From: MVRV01 sp964469905
GTDB lineage: Bacteria > Desulfobacterota > Syntrophia > Syntrophales > Smithellaceae
Length of the DNA stretch: 64,000 bases
NCBI GenBank assembly: GCA_964469905.1
Contig: CAYXZW010000005.1
Span: 49,167 to 113,166, forward strand
Reading direction: 5' to 3'
Numbering within the stretch: position 1 is the first letter of the stretch; each line of letters starts with the position of its first letter. Under the pieces are notes generated by a model. It saw only the letters and a program-made list of their open reading frames with translations, ran no database searches and was not told where the DNA came from. This document shows positions 37,246 to 46,096 of this stretch, one piece after another. The position numbers and the translations under genes were made by a program.

Positions 37246-38325
37246 ATGAATAATATTCTTGCAACCCGCAAAGGTATTATTATTGTCGGCGCGGTGATTG
37301 GTATCGGTGCGGCGCTGTTGCAGTATCTCGGCAATCCGCCCAATATGGGCATTTGCGTGGCCTGCTTCGAACGTGATATGGCCGGTGGACTGGGACTACA
37401 TCGCGCGGATGTCGTGCAGTACCTGCGACCGGAAATCATGGGATTCGTTCTTGGTTCTTTTGCGGCGTCCCTTTTTGCCGGAGAATACAAGCCCAGGGGC
37501 GGCTCTTCTCCGCTGATCCGGTTTTTCCTCGGCATTTTTGCGATGCTGGGTGCGCTGGTATTTCTGGGCTGCCCCTGGCGGTCGCTTTTAAGACTGGCCG
37601 GTGGCGACGGCAACGCCATCCTGGGTATCGCGGGACTGATTTTCGGCATTTTTATCGGTGTCCTGTTTTTGAAAAACGGCTATAGTCTGGGACGTTCCTA
37701 TGCGCAAAGAAAGGCCAGCGGCTGGGTTTTCCCGGCATTGATGGTTGGTCTTTTTCTGCTTCTGGTGTTTAAGGTCTCTTTTGCACCGGGCGGACCGATT
37801 TTCTTTAGCATAAAGGGCCCCGGCTCACAGCATGCGCCCATTGTGATCAGTATCGTCGCCGGTTTGATCATCGGCGCCATCGCGCAGCGCAGCCGTTTTT
37901 GCACAATGGGAGCATTTCGGGATGTTATGCTGATTAAGGATTTTCATCTGATCAGCGGAGTGGCCGCCCTTCTGGTTTTTGCGTTTGCGACGAATTTAAT
38001 CCTGGGCCAGTTCCATCCCGGCTTTGAAGGGCAGCCCATCGCCCATACCGATCATGTCTGGAATTTCCTGGGCATGGCTCTTTCCGGACTGGCGTTTGTG
38101 ATGGCCGGGGGTTGTCCCGGACGTCAACTCTTTTTATCCGGCGAAGGCGACATGGACGCGGCGATTTTTGCAACGGGTATGATTGTGGGCGCGGGCATCG
38201 CCCATAACTTTGCGATGGCCTCGTCACCCAAGGGTATTGCCGCCTTTGGTCCCGCCGCCGTCGTCGTCGGGTTTTTATTCTGTTTGGTTATAGGTTTAAC
38301 ACAACGTGATAAAATATCCGCTTGA
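37246..38325 (+). CDS. yedE: Selenium metabolism membrane protein YedE
   Basis: The 359-residue protein has about 9 membrane helices and conserved cysteine motifs (GICVACFERD, LGCPWRS, RSRFCTMGAF, GGCPGRQLF) typical of YedE/YeeE transporters. YedE-YedF are tied to selenium traffic by genome association. The ATG at 37246 is preferred to the GTG at 37237 because GAAGGAG (37231-37237) sits 8 bases before the ATG. It begins a four-gene run with yedF, a cysteine desulfurase and a DUF3343 gene. Confidence 0.85.
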   Translation: MNNILATRKGIIIVGAVIGIGAALLQYLGNPPNMGICVACFERDMAGGLGLHRADVVQYLRPEIMGFVLGSFAASLFAGEYKPRGGSSPLIRFFLGIFAMLGALVFLGCPWRSLLRLAGGDGNAILGIAGLIFGIFIGVLFLKNGYSLGRSYAQRKASGWVFPALMVGLFLLLVFKVSFAPGGPIFFSIKGPGSQHAPIVISIVAGLIIGAIAQRSRFCTMGAFRDVMLIKDFHLISGVAALLVFAFATNLILGQFHPGFEGQPIAHTDHVWNFLGMALSGLAFVMAGGCPGRQLFLSGEGDMDAAIFATGMIVGAGIAHNFAMASSPKGIAAFGPAAVVVGFLFCLVIGLTQRDKISA

Positions 38326-38346
38326 TTTTCGGGAAGGAGAAAAGGT

Positions 38347-38562
38347 ATGAGCACAAAACAAATTGACGCAAGAGGGCTTTCTTGTCCACAGCCTGTCGTT
38401 TTGGTTGACCGGGCCATTGCCGGCGGCAACAACAATCTGGAAATTTTGGTGGATAACGAGGTCGCGCGGGAAAACGTCACCCGTCTGATCAGCCGGCGCG
38501 GCATGAAAGCGGATATAAGCCAGAAAGGCCAGGATATTATCATACGGGCGGTGAAATCATAA
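38347..38562 (+). CDS. yedF: TusA/YedF-like sulfur or selenium carrier
   Basis: This 71-residue SirA/TusA-fold protein carries the conserved C13-P-Q-P motif, where the cysteine holds persulfide or selenide. The short size matches the single-domain form; the DsrE-like second domain of longer YedF proteins is missing. It lies 21 bases after yedE and before a cysteine desulfurase, which can load its cysteine. Confidence 0.85.
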   Translation: MSTKQIDARGLSCPQPVVLVDRAIAGGNNNLEILVDNEVARENVTRLISRRGMKADISQKGQDIIIRAVKS

Positions 38563-38589
38563 AAGACCGCTGTTGGATGGGAAGTTTCC

Positions 38590-39753
38590 GTGAAAACAAT
38601 TTATCTCGATAATGCCGCAACGTCGTTTCCGAAACCGGAAGCGATGTTTGCGGCAATGATTCATTATCAGCAGAACATCGGCGGCTCGCCCGGACGTTCC
38701 GGCCACGGCCTTTCCATCGATGCGGGCCGGATTGTTTTTGAAACACGGGAAACGCTGGCGCGTCTTTTTAGCATAGACGATCCTCTGCGAATCGTCTTTA
38801 CAAAAAACTCAACGGAAGCACTCAATATTGCCCTGCTCGGCCTGCTGAAAAAAAATGATCATGTCATTACCACCGGCATGGAACATAATTCCGTTATGCG
38901 GCCACTGCGTTATCTCCAGTCACAAGGCGTCGAATTGTCGGTGATTCCCTGCTCTGCGCAAGGCGAGCTTGACCCGGAGAACATCAAGAAGGCTTTCCAA
39001 AAACATACAAAAATGGTTGTCCTGACCCACGCATCCAATGTAACGGGAACCATCATGCCTGTATACGAAATAGGGAAAATGACCAGTGCCAGGGGCGATG
39101 TTGTGCTGTGTGTGGATGCCGCCCAGACCGCAGGAGCCCTGCCGATTGATGTGGGCAAAATGGCCATTGACCTTCTAGCATTCACTGGCCACAAATCTCT
39201 TTATGGTCCTCAGGGCACCGGCGGGCTTTATATTCGCGAAGGCCTCGACCGTTGTATTGCACCTTTGATGCGAGGAGGAACAGGCAGCCGCTCGGAGTTT
39301 GAAGCGCAGCCGGATTTCATGCCGGACAAGTATGAAAGTGGCACTCCCAATGCCATTGGCCTTGCAGGACTTGGCGCAGGCGCCTCGTTCATCCTGGAGC
39401 AGACCCTGGAAGCAATCCGGGCCAAAGAATTGCAACTGACAGCCCGCTTTCTTGATTTACTGAACGAAGATAAAAATCATGTGACCGTTTACGGCAGCGG
39501 CGATGCCGCAAAAAAAATCGCCGTGGTTTCCTTTAATTTAAAGAACATCACGCCGTCCGATGCCGCCTTATACTTTGAAGAAAAATGGGGCATCATGTGC
39601 AGGCCAGGACTGCATTGCGCGCCTGCGGCCCATAAAACACTAGGAACATTTTCACAGGGTACGATACGCTTCAGCTTCGGCTTTTTTAATAACGAAGAGG
39701 ATATTGACCATGCCGCCGGTGCAGTGCGAGATTTGATCAAAAAAGGAAATTAA
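38590..39753 (+). CDS. Cysteine desulfurase family protein
   Basis: The 387-residue PLP enzyme releases sulfur from cysteine or selenium from selenocysteine. Motifs include the N-terminal YLDNAATSFPKP, the PLP-lysine segment TGHKSLYGPQGTGGLY, and the persulfide-forming cysteine in RPGLHCAPAAHK. It begins with GTG at 38590, with GGGAAG upstream. The position between yedF and DUF3343 places it in a selenium-delivery unit. Confidence 0.88.
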   Translation: MKTIYLDNAATSFPKPEAMFAAMIHYQQNIGGSPGRSGHGLSIDAGRIVFETRETLARLFSIDDPLRIVFTKNSTEALNIALLGLLKKNDHVITTGMEHNSVMRPLRYLQSQGVELSVIPCSAQGELDPENIKKAFQKHTKMVVLTHASNVTGTIMPVYEIGKMTSARGDVVLCVDAAQTAGALPIDVGKMAIDLLAFTGHKSLYGPQGTGGLYIREGLDRCIAPLMRGGTGSRSEFEAQPDFMPDKYESGTPNAIGLAGLGAGASFILEQTLEAIRAKELQLTARFLDLLNEDKNHVTVYGSGDAAKKIAVVSFNLKNITPSDAALYFEEKWGIMCRPGLHCAPAAHKTLGTFSQGTIRFSFGFFNNEEDIDHAAGAVRDLIKKGN

Positions 39754-39761
39754 ATCCAGCA

Positions 39762-39989
39762 ATGACACAAAAAGAATCGACCAGCGTTGTCCTCTTTGAA
39801 TCCATCAGCCATGCGTTACGCGCCGAAAAATTGATTAAAGCCGCGAATATTTCCTGCAAACTGATTCCCGTGCCGCGCCATCTCAGTTCCGATTGCGGCG
39901 TCTGCCTGCGTATCAGCACCGACACAAAAGAGCATGTTGAAAATATATTACAGGAGAAGCTGGATTTCTTTGAGATCAAACTGCTCTGA
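39762..39989 (+). CDS. DUF3343 putative Se/S carrier-like protein
   Basis: The product is 75 residues, of the DUF3343 type (VLFESISHALRAEKLIKAA...PRHLSSDCGVCLRI). The cysteines in DCGVCLRI could bind the carried chalcogen. It starts 8 bases after the desulfurase stop and closes the yedE-yedF-desulfurase unit, matching the usual genomic association of this family. Confidence 0.8.
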   Translation: MTQKESTSVVLFESISHALRAEKLIKAANISCKLIPVPRHLSSDCGVCLRISTDTKEHVENILQEKLDFFEIKLL

Positions 39990-40022
39990 CATATTTATTA
40001 CTCCTTTAAATCTGGACTTTAT

Positions 40023-41324
40023 TTAAAAGTAATAGCCAACCCGTAGTTCAATACGGTAGTCATTTTGCTTCTCGCCAAAATCAGAGTTTTTTGTGCCGGA
40101 GATAATTCCTGTACGGAGACGGAATTCCCAATTGGTGATACCAGTATAAAGAAGTTCCGGCGTCAATGACCAACTCTGATCATCCGTGTTCATCATCCAG
40201 GTTAGCGATGGCGTGAAATAAAGGATATCGAAGGGCTCTTTCTGGCTGCAACGAACATACAGATAGTTTCCCATAGCGCTGGAACGACCATAACCTCCCT
40301 CCGCCATTTGCTGGGCGTTGCCAAGGGCGGCAGCGTTGCCGGTTGTCTGATAGGTGTTGTACCCCCGTGTGATATAAGTGTAATAGTTTTTCATATCATC
40401 GCCGCTGAAACCCATGCCGTTGTGGTAGTACTCAATGATAGTGGTAAGGTCAAATGTGGTCAGGTGCCGGATGCCGATGACATAACTTAAGGCGTCTCCT
40501 TCCACCTGATAACGATTGCCGTTTACATCCAGAACGTTTTTCTGAAAATTCTGAACATAGGCCAGTTCGCCGTGCACTTCAAAGTTGGTCGTGATGTTCC
40601 GGGAAAAGTCAATGCCGTAGCGGTCGGTCCTGCTGCCCCCGGTCATGAACATCAAATCAATATCCGTGTCATACAAAAGAAAATAGAACCGGCCCGCAAC
40701 GTTGAGTTTGTAATTATTGCCAAATGTGTCGTTCACATGGTCGTAAACGGGAAATAGAACGGGGGTAAAGGAAAAAGTTTTCAATGGCCCCTCGAAGCTT
40801 TTGATATAGTCGGCCGTAGCCAGGACGTAGCCTTCCATGGCTGTTTCCGGATCGTCCGGATCTTTCGGCCTGTCCACGAAGGCCACTGGATTCCAGGCGT
40901 AGCCCTTCCCCCACTTCATGGTCTTTTTCCCAATATCAAATTTCAGATTGGACGATGGTTTCACAGAGCCGTATGCTTCGTAAAATGTTGTTCTTTCCGA
41001 TTCTCCTGAATAAGAAGATTTTAAATCCGTGTTCGTCTTCGCATAGATTCGGAAGATATTTTTTTCGAAGCTTCCCTCCAGTTGGATTCTACCGTTTGCT
41101 TCTAATAGATTCTGCCCTCGGGGATCGCTGAAAAAGCGCTGTTTGTAAAATGCACTATCGCGATCAAGACCGAAGAGAATGGGCTTAAACTCGACGTAAC
41201 CCCCGATATGATTCGATTTCTTCTCAGTCTCTGCAGGATCAAAGGAATATGATTCCTCGGCGCCCACAACTGCCGGGATCAGCCAAAACATAAAATACAG
41301 GAAGATAAGCAATAGCCTTTTCAT
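40023..41324 (-). CDS. Outer-membrane beta-barrel protein
   Basis: The product is 433 residues with a signal peptide (1-22, ending VVGA). The mature part has alternating strand patterns with many aromatic girdle residues and ends VGYYF, a C-terminal barrel signature. It starts one base after the upstream LolA-like gene stops, and ABC permease and ATPase genes precede that. A lipid- or lipoprotein-related export system is suggested by context. The exact family was not recognised. Confidence 0.75.
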   Translation of the reverse strand: MKRLLLIFLYFMFWLIPAVVGAEESYSFDPAETEKKSNHIGGYVEFKPILFGLDRDSAFYKQRFFSDPRGQNLLEANGRIQLEGSFEKNIFRIYAKTNTDLKSSYSGESERTTFYEAYGSVKPSSNLKFDIGKKTMKWGKGYAWNPVAFVDRPKDPDDPETAMEGYVLATADYIKSFEGPLKTFSFTPVLFPVYDHVNDTFGNNYKLNVAGRFYFLLYDTDIDLMFMTGGSRTDRYGIDFSRNITTNFEVHGELAYVQNFQKNVLDVNGNRYQVEGDALSYVIGIRHLTTFDLTTIIEYYHNGMGFSGDDMKNYYTYITRGYNTYQTTGNAAALGNAQQMAEGGYGRSSAMGNYLYVRCSQKEPFDILYFTPSLTWMMNTDDQSWSLTPELLYTGITNWEFRLRTGIISGTKNSDFGEKQNDYRIELRVGYYF

Positions 41325-42056
41325 TTAACGCAGCGCTTCCAGATTCGGCATGAAGGTCATGGTAAAGACCTCATCCTTAAAGGTCTTCTTTTTGACCTTG
41401 GCGAAAATCATGACGGACTTGTAGCCCTTGTAAAGGGGACTGTCCGTTTCTATCACCGCCGGACGGACAAGACCGCCGCCAAAATCTTTTACATCCTTAA
41501 AATAGAGGGTTTTGATGAGCATGTTTGCCTCGGTCAGACATTCTATCTTTGTCGGCAACTTTTTGTCCTTGTCGGCCCAAATTTTGAGTTTGTCATAGGC
41601 CACGGTTTTTGTCTTGGCCTTGAGATAAAGAAGATATTCGTTTCCCTTTTCATCAACCTTCTCCACATCGTATTCCACGGTGTAATCGAGTTGCAGAATA
41701 TCGGCATTGTTAAAGACGCCGCCTACGACCGATTGAAGGCTGGTAATCCTAATTGGCTTACCGATATTGGGAATGTTCAGCCACATGTTATCGCCTACCC
41801 TCAGTGTGCTTCTGCCTTTTTCACTGGCCGGGGCGACAAACAGCGAGGCGACTTTATCAACACCCTTTTTAACGGTAAAAAGAGTAAATTCTTTTTTCGC
41901 ACCGGAAGGTTCGATGTTGATGAGCTTGCGATAGGACTCGTAGGATTCAGGAGAGAGGTTCCTGTCCACCTGCTCCAGAAGCGCCTTACCATCTAAGGCA
42001 AAGACGGGACAAGCCATGGACACAATCAGCAGAATAATCAATAATAGTTTTTTCAT
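41325..42056 (-). CDS. LolA-like outer-membrane lipoprotein-sorting protein
   Basis: The product is 243 residues with a signal peptide ending VFA. The mature domain resembles the LolA-type half-barrel found next to MacB/Lol ABC permeases. There are three consecutive ATG codons at 42062, 42059 and 42056; the last gives the best spacing to AAAGGAG. The barrel gene follows directly. It is likely a periplasmic chaperone for the exporter's substrate. Confidence 0.75.
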   Translation of the reverse strand: MKKLLLIILLIVSMACPVFALDGKALLEQVDRNLSPESYESYRKLINIEPSGAKKEFTLFTVKKGVDKVASLFVAPASEKGRSTLRVGDNMWLNIPNIGKPIRITSLQSVVGGVFNNADILQLDYTVEYDVEKVDEKGNEYLLYLKAKTKTVAYDKLKIWADKDKKLPTKIECLTEANMLIKTLYFKDVKDFGGGLVRPAVIETDSPLYKGYKSVMIFAKVKKKTFKDEVFTMTFMPNLEALR

Positions 42057-42076
42057 CATCATTTCTCCTTTATGAT

Positions 42077-43315
42077 TTAAACGTGACGCAGGGCTTCGAT
42101 GGGCTCCATCTTCGATGCTTTGATGGCCGGTTGAAGGCTGGCTGCCACAGCAACGATAATAACAATGACTGACACAATCAACAAATCAGCCGGGTTCAGA
42201 GTGGCTTTCAGAAGAAGCCCCTGCTGCTGGCCGAAGTCAAAGCGGATGCCAACAATATTGACGATCAATATAATGGCACTCCCCAGCAAACCGCCAATGA
42301 CTGTGCCGACAACGCCGAGACAGAATCCTTCGATGATGAACATGGAGCGGATCTTGCCGGGCAGAGTGCCGATGGCGGCAATAGTACCGATTTCCCGAAT
42401 CCGTTCATAGACGGCCATAATCATAACATTCATAATGCTGATGAGGACGATGGCAATCAGCATAATCTTAATGAAGAAGGTCATCACGTCGATCATCCGA
42501 GCGATATTGAAGAAAGGTGAAAGTTGTTCCCAGGAATGAACCTCGAACATAGGCAGTCCCCCCTTGTTGACCTCGCCTACAACCTTACCATCCAGTTGCT
42601 TAACTGCGGCGGAAAGGCGGCTAAAATTCTTGAGCCGAACGGCAACTTCGCTTACTTCCGCTTCCGGCATACGAAGAACATCGGCGGCATCCTCAATATG
42701 AATATACCCATCACGTCCGCCGGGGCCGGTAGCGCTCTCCAGGATGCCGGAAACGATAAACTGCTTGCCGTTGACGGAGCCATCGACATTTGTCGCCACA
42801 ATGACAACGGTGTCACCCACCTTGACTTTCAATCCCTTCGCCAAAAGTATGGGAATCATGATTTCACCCCGGCTGAGGGTCTTTTTGCCTTCCGCTATGC
42901 GGGTGGTTAAAAAAGGGACGGTTTGAAACTCCTGCTCGGGATAGACGCCGTTTAAGCGGATGTTGGTTGTCTCTACAAAGTTACTGAACATGCCACCGAA
43001 TTTAAGGCGGGGCGAAAAGGCCTCCACTTCCGTCGCTGCTGTAAGAACTGTGGCAATTTTGGCATAAGCATTGGGTTTCATGTTCAGATTCAGCGGCAGG
43101 TTATCGATGGCAGCAACATACCCTTTACGGTGGATCTGGAGATGCCCCAACATGGAATCGGTTACTTGTCCAATAATCATCGCCTTGAAAGAGCCGGTAA
43201 TGGAAACAAAGACAAGAACGAAAACAACGCCGATCGTGATGAGCGATGCCGTCAGCAGAGTTCTTCTTTTATACCGGATGAGATTGCGGATGGCAATTTT
43301 AAAAAGATTACTCAT
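42077..43315 (-). CDS. ABC transporter permease, FtsX/LolE-MacB type
   Basis: The product is 412 residues. An N-terminal helix (about 18-42) is followed by a large periplasmic domain (MacB-like core, about 45-270) and three C-terminal helices, as in FtsX-type permeases. It overlaps the ATPase gene by 4 bases, so it is translationally coupled. With the LolA-like protein it suggests lipid or lipoprotein extraction rather than drug export. One permease gene is present, so the complex is likely homodimeric. Confidence 0.85.
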   Translation of the reverse strand: MSNLFKIAIRNLIRYKRRTLLTASLITIGVVFVLVFVSITGSFKAMIIGQVTDSMLGHLQIHRKGYVAAIDNLPLNLNMKPNAYAKIATVLTAATEVEAFSPRLKFGGMFSNFVETTNIRLNGVYPEQEFQTVPFLTTRIAEGKKTLSRGEIMIPILLAKGLKVKVGDTVVIVATNVDGSVNGKQFIVSGILESATGPGGRDGYIHIEDAADVLRMPEAEVSEVAVRLKNFSRLSAAVKQLDGKVVGEVNKGGLPMFEVHSWEQLSPFFNIARMIDVMTFFIKIMLIAIVLISIMNVMIMAVYERIREIGTIAAIGTLPGKIRSMFIIEGFCLGVVGTVIGGLLGSAIILIVNIVGIRFDFGQQQGLLLKATLNPADLLIVSVIVIIVAVAASLQPAIKASKMEPIEALRHV

Positions 43316-44013
43316 GGTTTTGTGCCCCCTTTTGTCTCTTTTGCGGTCAGTCTGCCATCTTCCAACCGGAAGATGACTTCCGCTTCGCCGACAATCTTAG
43401 TGTCATGGGTGGAGAAAATAAACGTCGTTCCAAAATCATCCCGCATTTTCTTCATCAGCCCGATCACGGCATAGGCCGTCTGGGAATCAAGGTTGGCCGT
43501 GGGTTCATCAGCCAGGACCAGAGAGGGATTGGTAACCAGCGCCCGGGCCACAGCAACGCGCTGCTTCTGTCCTCCCGAGATCTGGTGGGGATACTTTTGC
43601 CCCTGATCTGTCATATCAACAGCCGCAAGCAATCGAGAAATTCTCTCTTTGCGTTCCTGCGGTGCTATGTTCTGAACCATGATCAGAGGATATTCGATGT
43701 TTTCGTAAACAGTGAGCACCGGGATCAGGTTAAAATCCTGAAAAATAAATCCCAGATTCTTTCCCCGGAAAGCTGCGCTATTCTTCCGATCCAGGGTGAT
43801 GACATCCGTATCGGCAATGCGGAGGTTTCCTGCCGATGGTTTGTCCAGACAGCCGATGAGATTCAGGATGGTCGTTTTGCCGCTGCCCGAAGGCCCTACA
43901 AACGAAACGAAGGAGGCGGGTTCAATTTCAAAATCGACGTCCTGAAGAGCGTGAACGACCACGTCTTCCGTCTGGTAATCTTTGGTGATGTTCTGTGCTT
44001 TAATTAATGCCAT
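43312..44013 (-). CDS. ABC transporter ATPase, LolD/MacB-like
   Basis: The 233-residue ATPase has Walker A GPSGSGKTT, signature ISGGQKQRVAVARAL, Walker B LVLADEPTANLD and a switch histidine (FSTHD). It energises the coupled FtsX-type permease. AAAGGGGAAA lies upstream of the ATG. It is the first gene of a four-gene unit (ATPase, permease, LolA-like, barrel). Confidence 0.92.
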   Translation of the reverse strand: MALIKAQNITKDYQTEDVVVHALQDVDFEIEPASFVSFVGPSGSGKTTILNLIGCLDKPSAGNLRIADTDVITLDRKNSAAFRGKNLGFIFQDFNLIPVLTVYENIEYPLIMVQNIAPQERKERISRLLAAVDMTDQGQKYPHQISGGQKQRVAVARALVTNPSLVLADEPTANLDSQTAYAVIGLMKKMRDDFGTTFIFSTHDTKIVGEAEVIFRLEDGRLTAKETKGGTKP

Positions 44014-44099
44014 ATGGCTTTCCCCTTTCTTAAAAACACGGGATTTACAATATAATAACCACTTAAATCATCTTGTCTAATCAGGAGCAAGCGCAAACT

Positions 44100-44132
44100 A
44101 AAAAAACGGGGGAGCGTACGACACGCTCCCCC
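44100..44132 (-). terminator. Rho-independent terminator after the Spy/CpxP-like gene
   Basis: On the minus strand, a perfect 10-bp stem (GGGGGAGCGT / ACGCTCCCCC, 5-base loop) runs into six Ts. It separates this gene from the ABC unit. Confidence 0.85.
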
Positions 44133-44157
44133 ATCGAAGAAGGATATAAAGATTGGA

Positions 44158-44652
44158 TTAGTTGTACATTCCCATTCTGTGACCGAAGTCGCCCTGGCCT
44201 CTCATACCGCCGCGTGGACCATAACCCATTCCTCGGCCCCAGCCGACATTAGCCAGTTTTTCCTGCTGTTCCGATGTAAGAACTTTGCGGATTTCCAGCC
44301 TCATTGCCGTAGTCTTATCCTGCATCTGATCTCGCAGAGTTCTTATTTCTTTCTGGGCGTCATTAATCTTGTTTTGATCCGGGTTAGCCTGTAGCCACAG
44401 CCTGCGCATCTCTACCGATTTATCGAACATCTTTTCCCGAATCGGTCTTACTTCCTTGTCGGTTGAAGTTTGCAGAGCCTCAATCTTAATTTTTTGTTCT
44501 GCGTTTAGATTCAATCTCTCCAGGCCTGCTTCGCGACAATTTTCATATCCTCTGCCTTTGCCCGGACCGTAACCGGAACCCCAGGCAAATACCTGAGAAG
44601 TAAAAAGCAGGCCAACCACAACGGCCATCAATGTTAGTGTTAACTTTTTCAT
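44158..44652 (-). CDS. Spy/CpxP-like periplasmic protein
   Basis: The product is 164 residues with a signal peptide (ending VFA). The helical mature domain has an LTxxQ-like stretch (LTSEQQEKL) and metal-binding-friendly Gly/Met/His-rich ends (RGMGYGPRGGMRGQGDFGHRMGMYN). These proteins chaperone or bind metals under envelope stress. It appears monocistronic, with its own terminator. Confidence 0.75.
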   Translation of the reverse strand: MKKLTLTLMAVVVGLLFTSQVFAWGSGYGPGKGRGYENCREAGLERLNLNAEQKIKIEALQTSTDKEVRPIREKMFDKSVEMRRLWLQANPDQNKINDAQKEIRTLRDQMQDKTTAMRLEIRKVLTSEQQEKLANVGWGRGMGYGPRGGMRGQGDFGHRMGMYN

Positions 44653-45030
44653 GACACATCTCCTTGTTATATTTTATTGCTGATCAGTTACCCTGCTAAT
44701 TAGCAATGCTCATGCCATCATAGACAAGCAATTGTAATTACACGAATAGTTACGAACAGCAGCAATATTATCTGTGTTTTGTGTGCATTTCATGGGTAAT
44801 ATATATCCACTTGAAGTATCCAGATGGATAGTATCTATACATGTAAGAATCAATAAAGTGCAGCACGGCAGGAAGGCACATACTATAATAAAGATATAAT
44901 CAATTAATTACAATGGTTACATTTTTTTCTCGGTTGGAAACGTGCCGACAATCTCGGCACGATCATAATGTAGATAGATGGTGATGATGATCTTCTTTTA
45001 ATCCAACTATTCGACCTATCTGGCGATCAG
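44653..45030. other. Intergenic region between Spy-like gene and metalloid operon
   Basis: No gene is supported. A palindrome GCTAATTAGC lies upstream of the Spy-like gene, and a perfect 8-bp hairpin CGTGCCGAcaatcTCGGCACG (44941-44961) lies downstream of the VKOR gene without a T tract. Confidence 0.5.
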
Positions 45031-46071
45031 TTATTTTTTAACCTTCACCATCTGCGCCTTTAACTTTATTAACCCCTCCCATATTTCGTCGTCCCCGACA
45101 TACTTTTTAATGTCAGTGGCGGAATACCTGATTACACAGGTAGGCGTGGCATCAACCTTGTGCTCTTTGATAACAGCGCTCAAAAGCGGGAAAATTGATT
45201 TCTCGTCTCTGACTTTCCATGAAATTCTTTGCTCTTTCAGATAACTGACAAGGGATTCCTCCGTCTGAATACGCTTGATCTGCGCCGCGTCAAAAAGTAT
45301 TTTTCGTACATGAAGCACATTGTTGACGCCGGGATCGGCATTTACAGCATATAGGTAATACTTGGCGTAAATCGGTGTGGCTTTGGAAAAAGGCACATCA
45401 ACGAATGTAATTTTCACTTGACCTTTAACTAGTAATTCTTTCAACAATGGTTCTGCTTTTATATCTATCCTGCGGCACGGCGGACAGAAATAATCGGCAA
45501 ACATGATAACCTCATAAGGTCCTTTGCCCAGTGACGGAATTCCCCGGATAGAATCCTGACCGTAGGCGGGAGTGACCGAACCGGTAAATGTAAATACGAT
45601 TGTCAAATATCCCAGTAAGCTGAAAAACAACAACGGCAATTTATTTAATTTAAACATCGGAAAACTTACCTCCCCTAAAAAATATAGCCACATCCGGTGG
45701 CGATTTTCGCGCCAGGCGGATGGAACTTCGTAATTGATAATAAATGATGCGATGAGTATCACAGAAAACGCCAGACAGAAAGGACAATAGACATTGTTTT
45801 GCACCTGAAAGGCGTATAAATGGACTTCCACGCCGAGGCCAGCAGCCAGCAACGCCCGCACAAAAGGCGTTTGTTTAAATACCGCAAAAACAATAATGGC
45901 GATCATATAGGCGATGCCGACCCACTTGAGATCAATGGCAAAAATATCTCCTTTGAGATAACTGCATGTCGTATCGCAGTAATCGTAATAAGCCATGATC
46001 CCGATGCCGATAAATGCCAGCACAATGGTGGCGATGTTGCGATACTCTTTAATGCCTTCCGTTAATTTCAT
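45031..46071 (-). CDS. VKOR-family membrane protein fused to thioredoxin-like domain
   Basis: The product is 346 residues. The N-terminal VKOR domain has four-plus helices with C32/C36 and the quinone-reactive pair C96-P-F-C99. After a fifth helix, a periplasmic thioredoxin/DsbA-like domain has C196-P-P-C199. Such fusions oxidise protein thiols using quinone. It lies 25 bases downstream of the arsenite transporter gene, as the last gene of the ArsR-led run. Confidence 0.85.
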   Translation of the reverse strand: MKLTEGIKEYRNIATIVLAFIGIGIMAYYDYCDTTCSYLKGDIFAIDLKWVGIAYMIAIIVFAVFKQTPFVRALLAAGLGVEVHLYAFQVQNNVYCPFCLAFSVILIASFIINYEVPSAWRENRHRMWLYFLGEVSFPMFKLNKLPLLFFSLLGYLTIVFTFTGSVTPAYGQDSIRGIPSLGKGPYEVIMFADYFCPPCRRIDIKAEPLLKELLVKGQVKITFVDVPFSKATPIYAKYYLYAVNADPGVNNVLHVRKILFDAAQIKRIQTEESLVSYLKEQRISWKVRDEKSIFPLLSAVIKEHKVDATPTCVIRYSATDIKKYVGDDEIWEGLIKLKAQMVKVKK

Positions 46072-46096
46072 CCTGTCTTCCCTCCTTCAAAATGAA

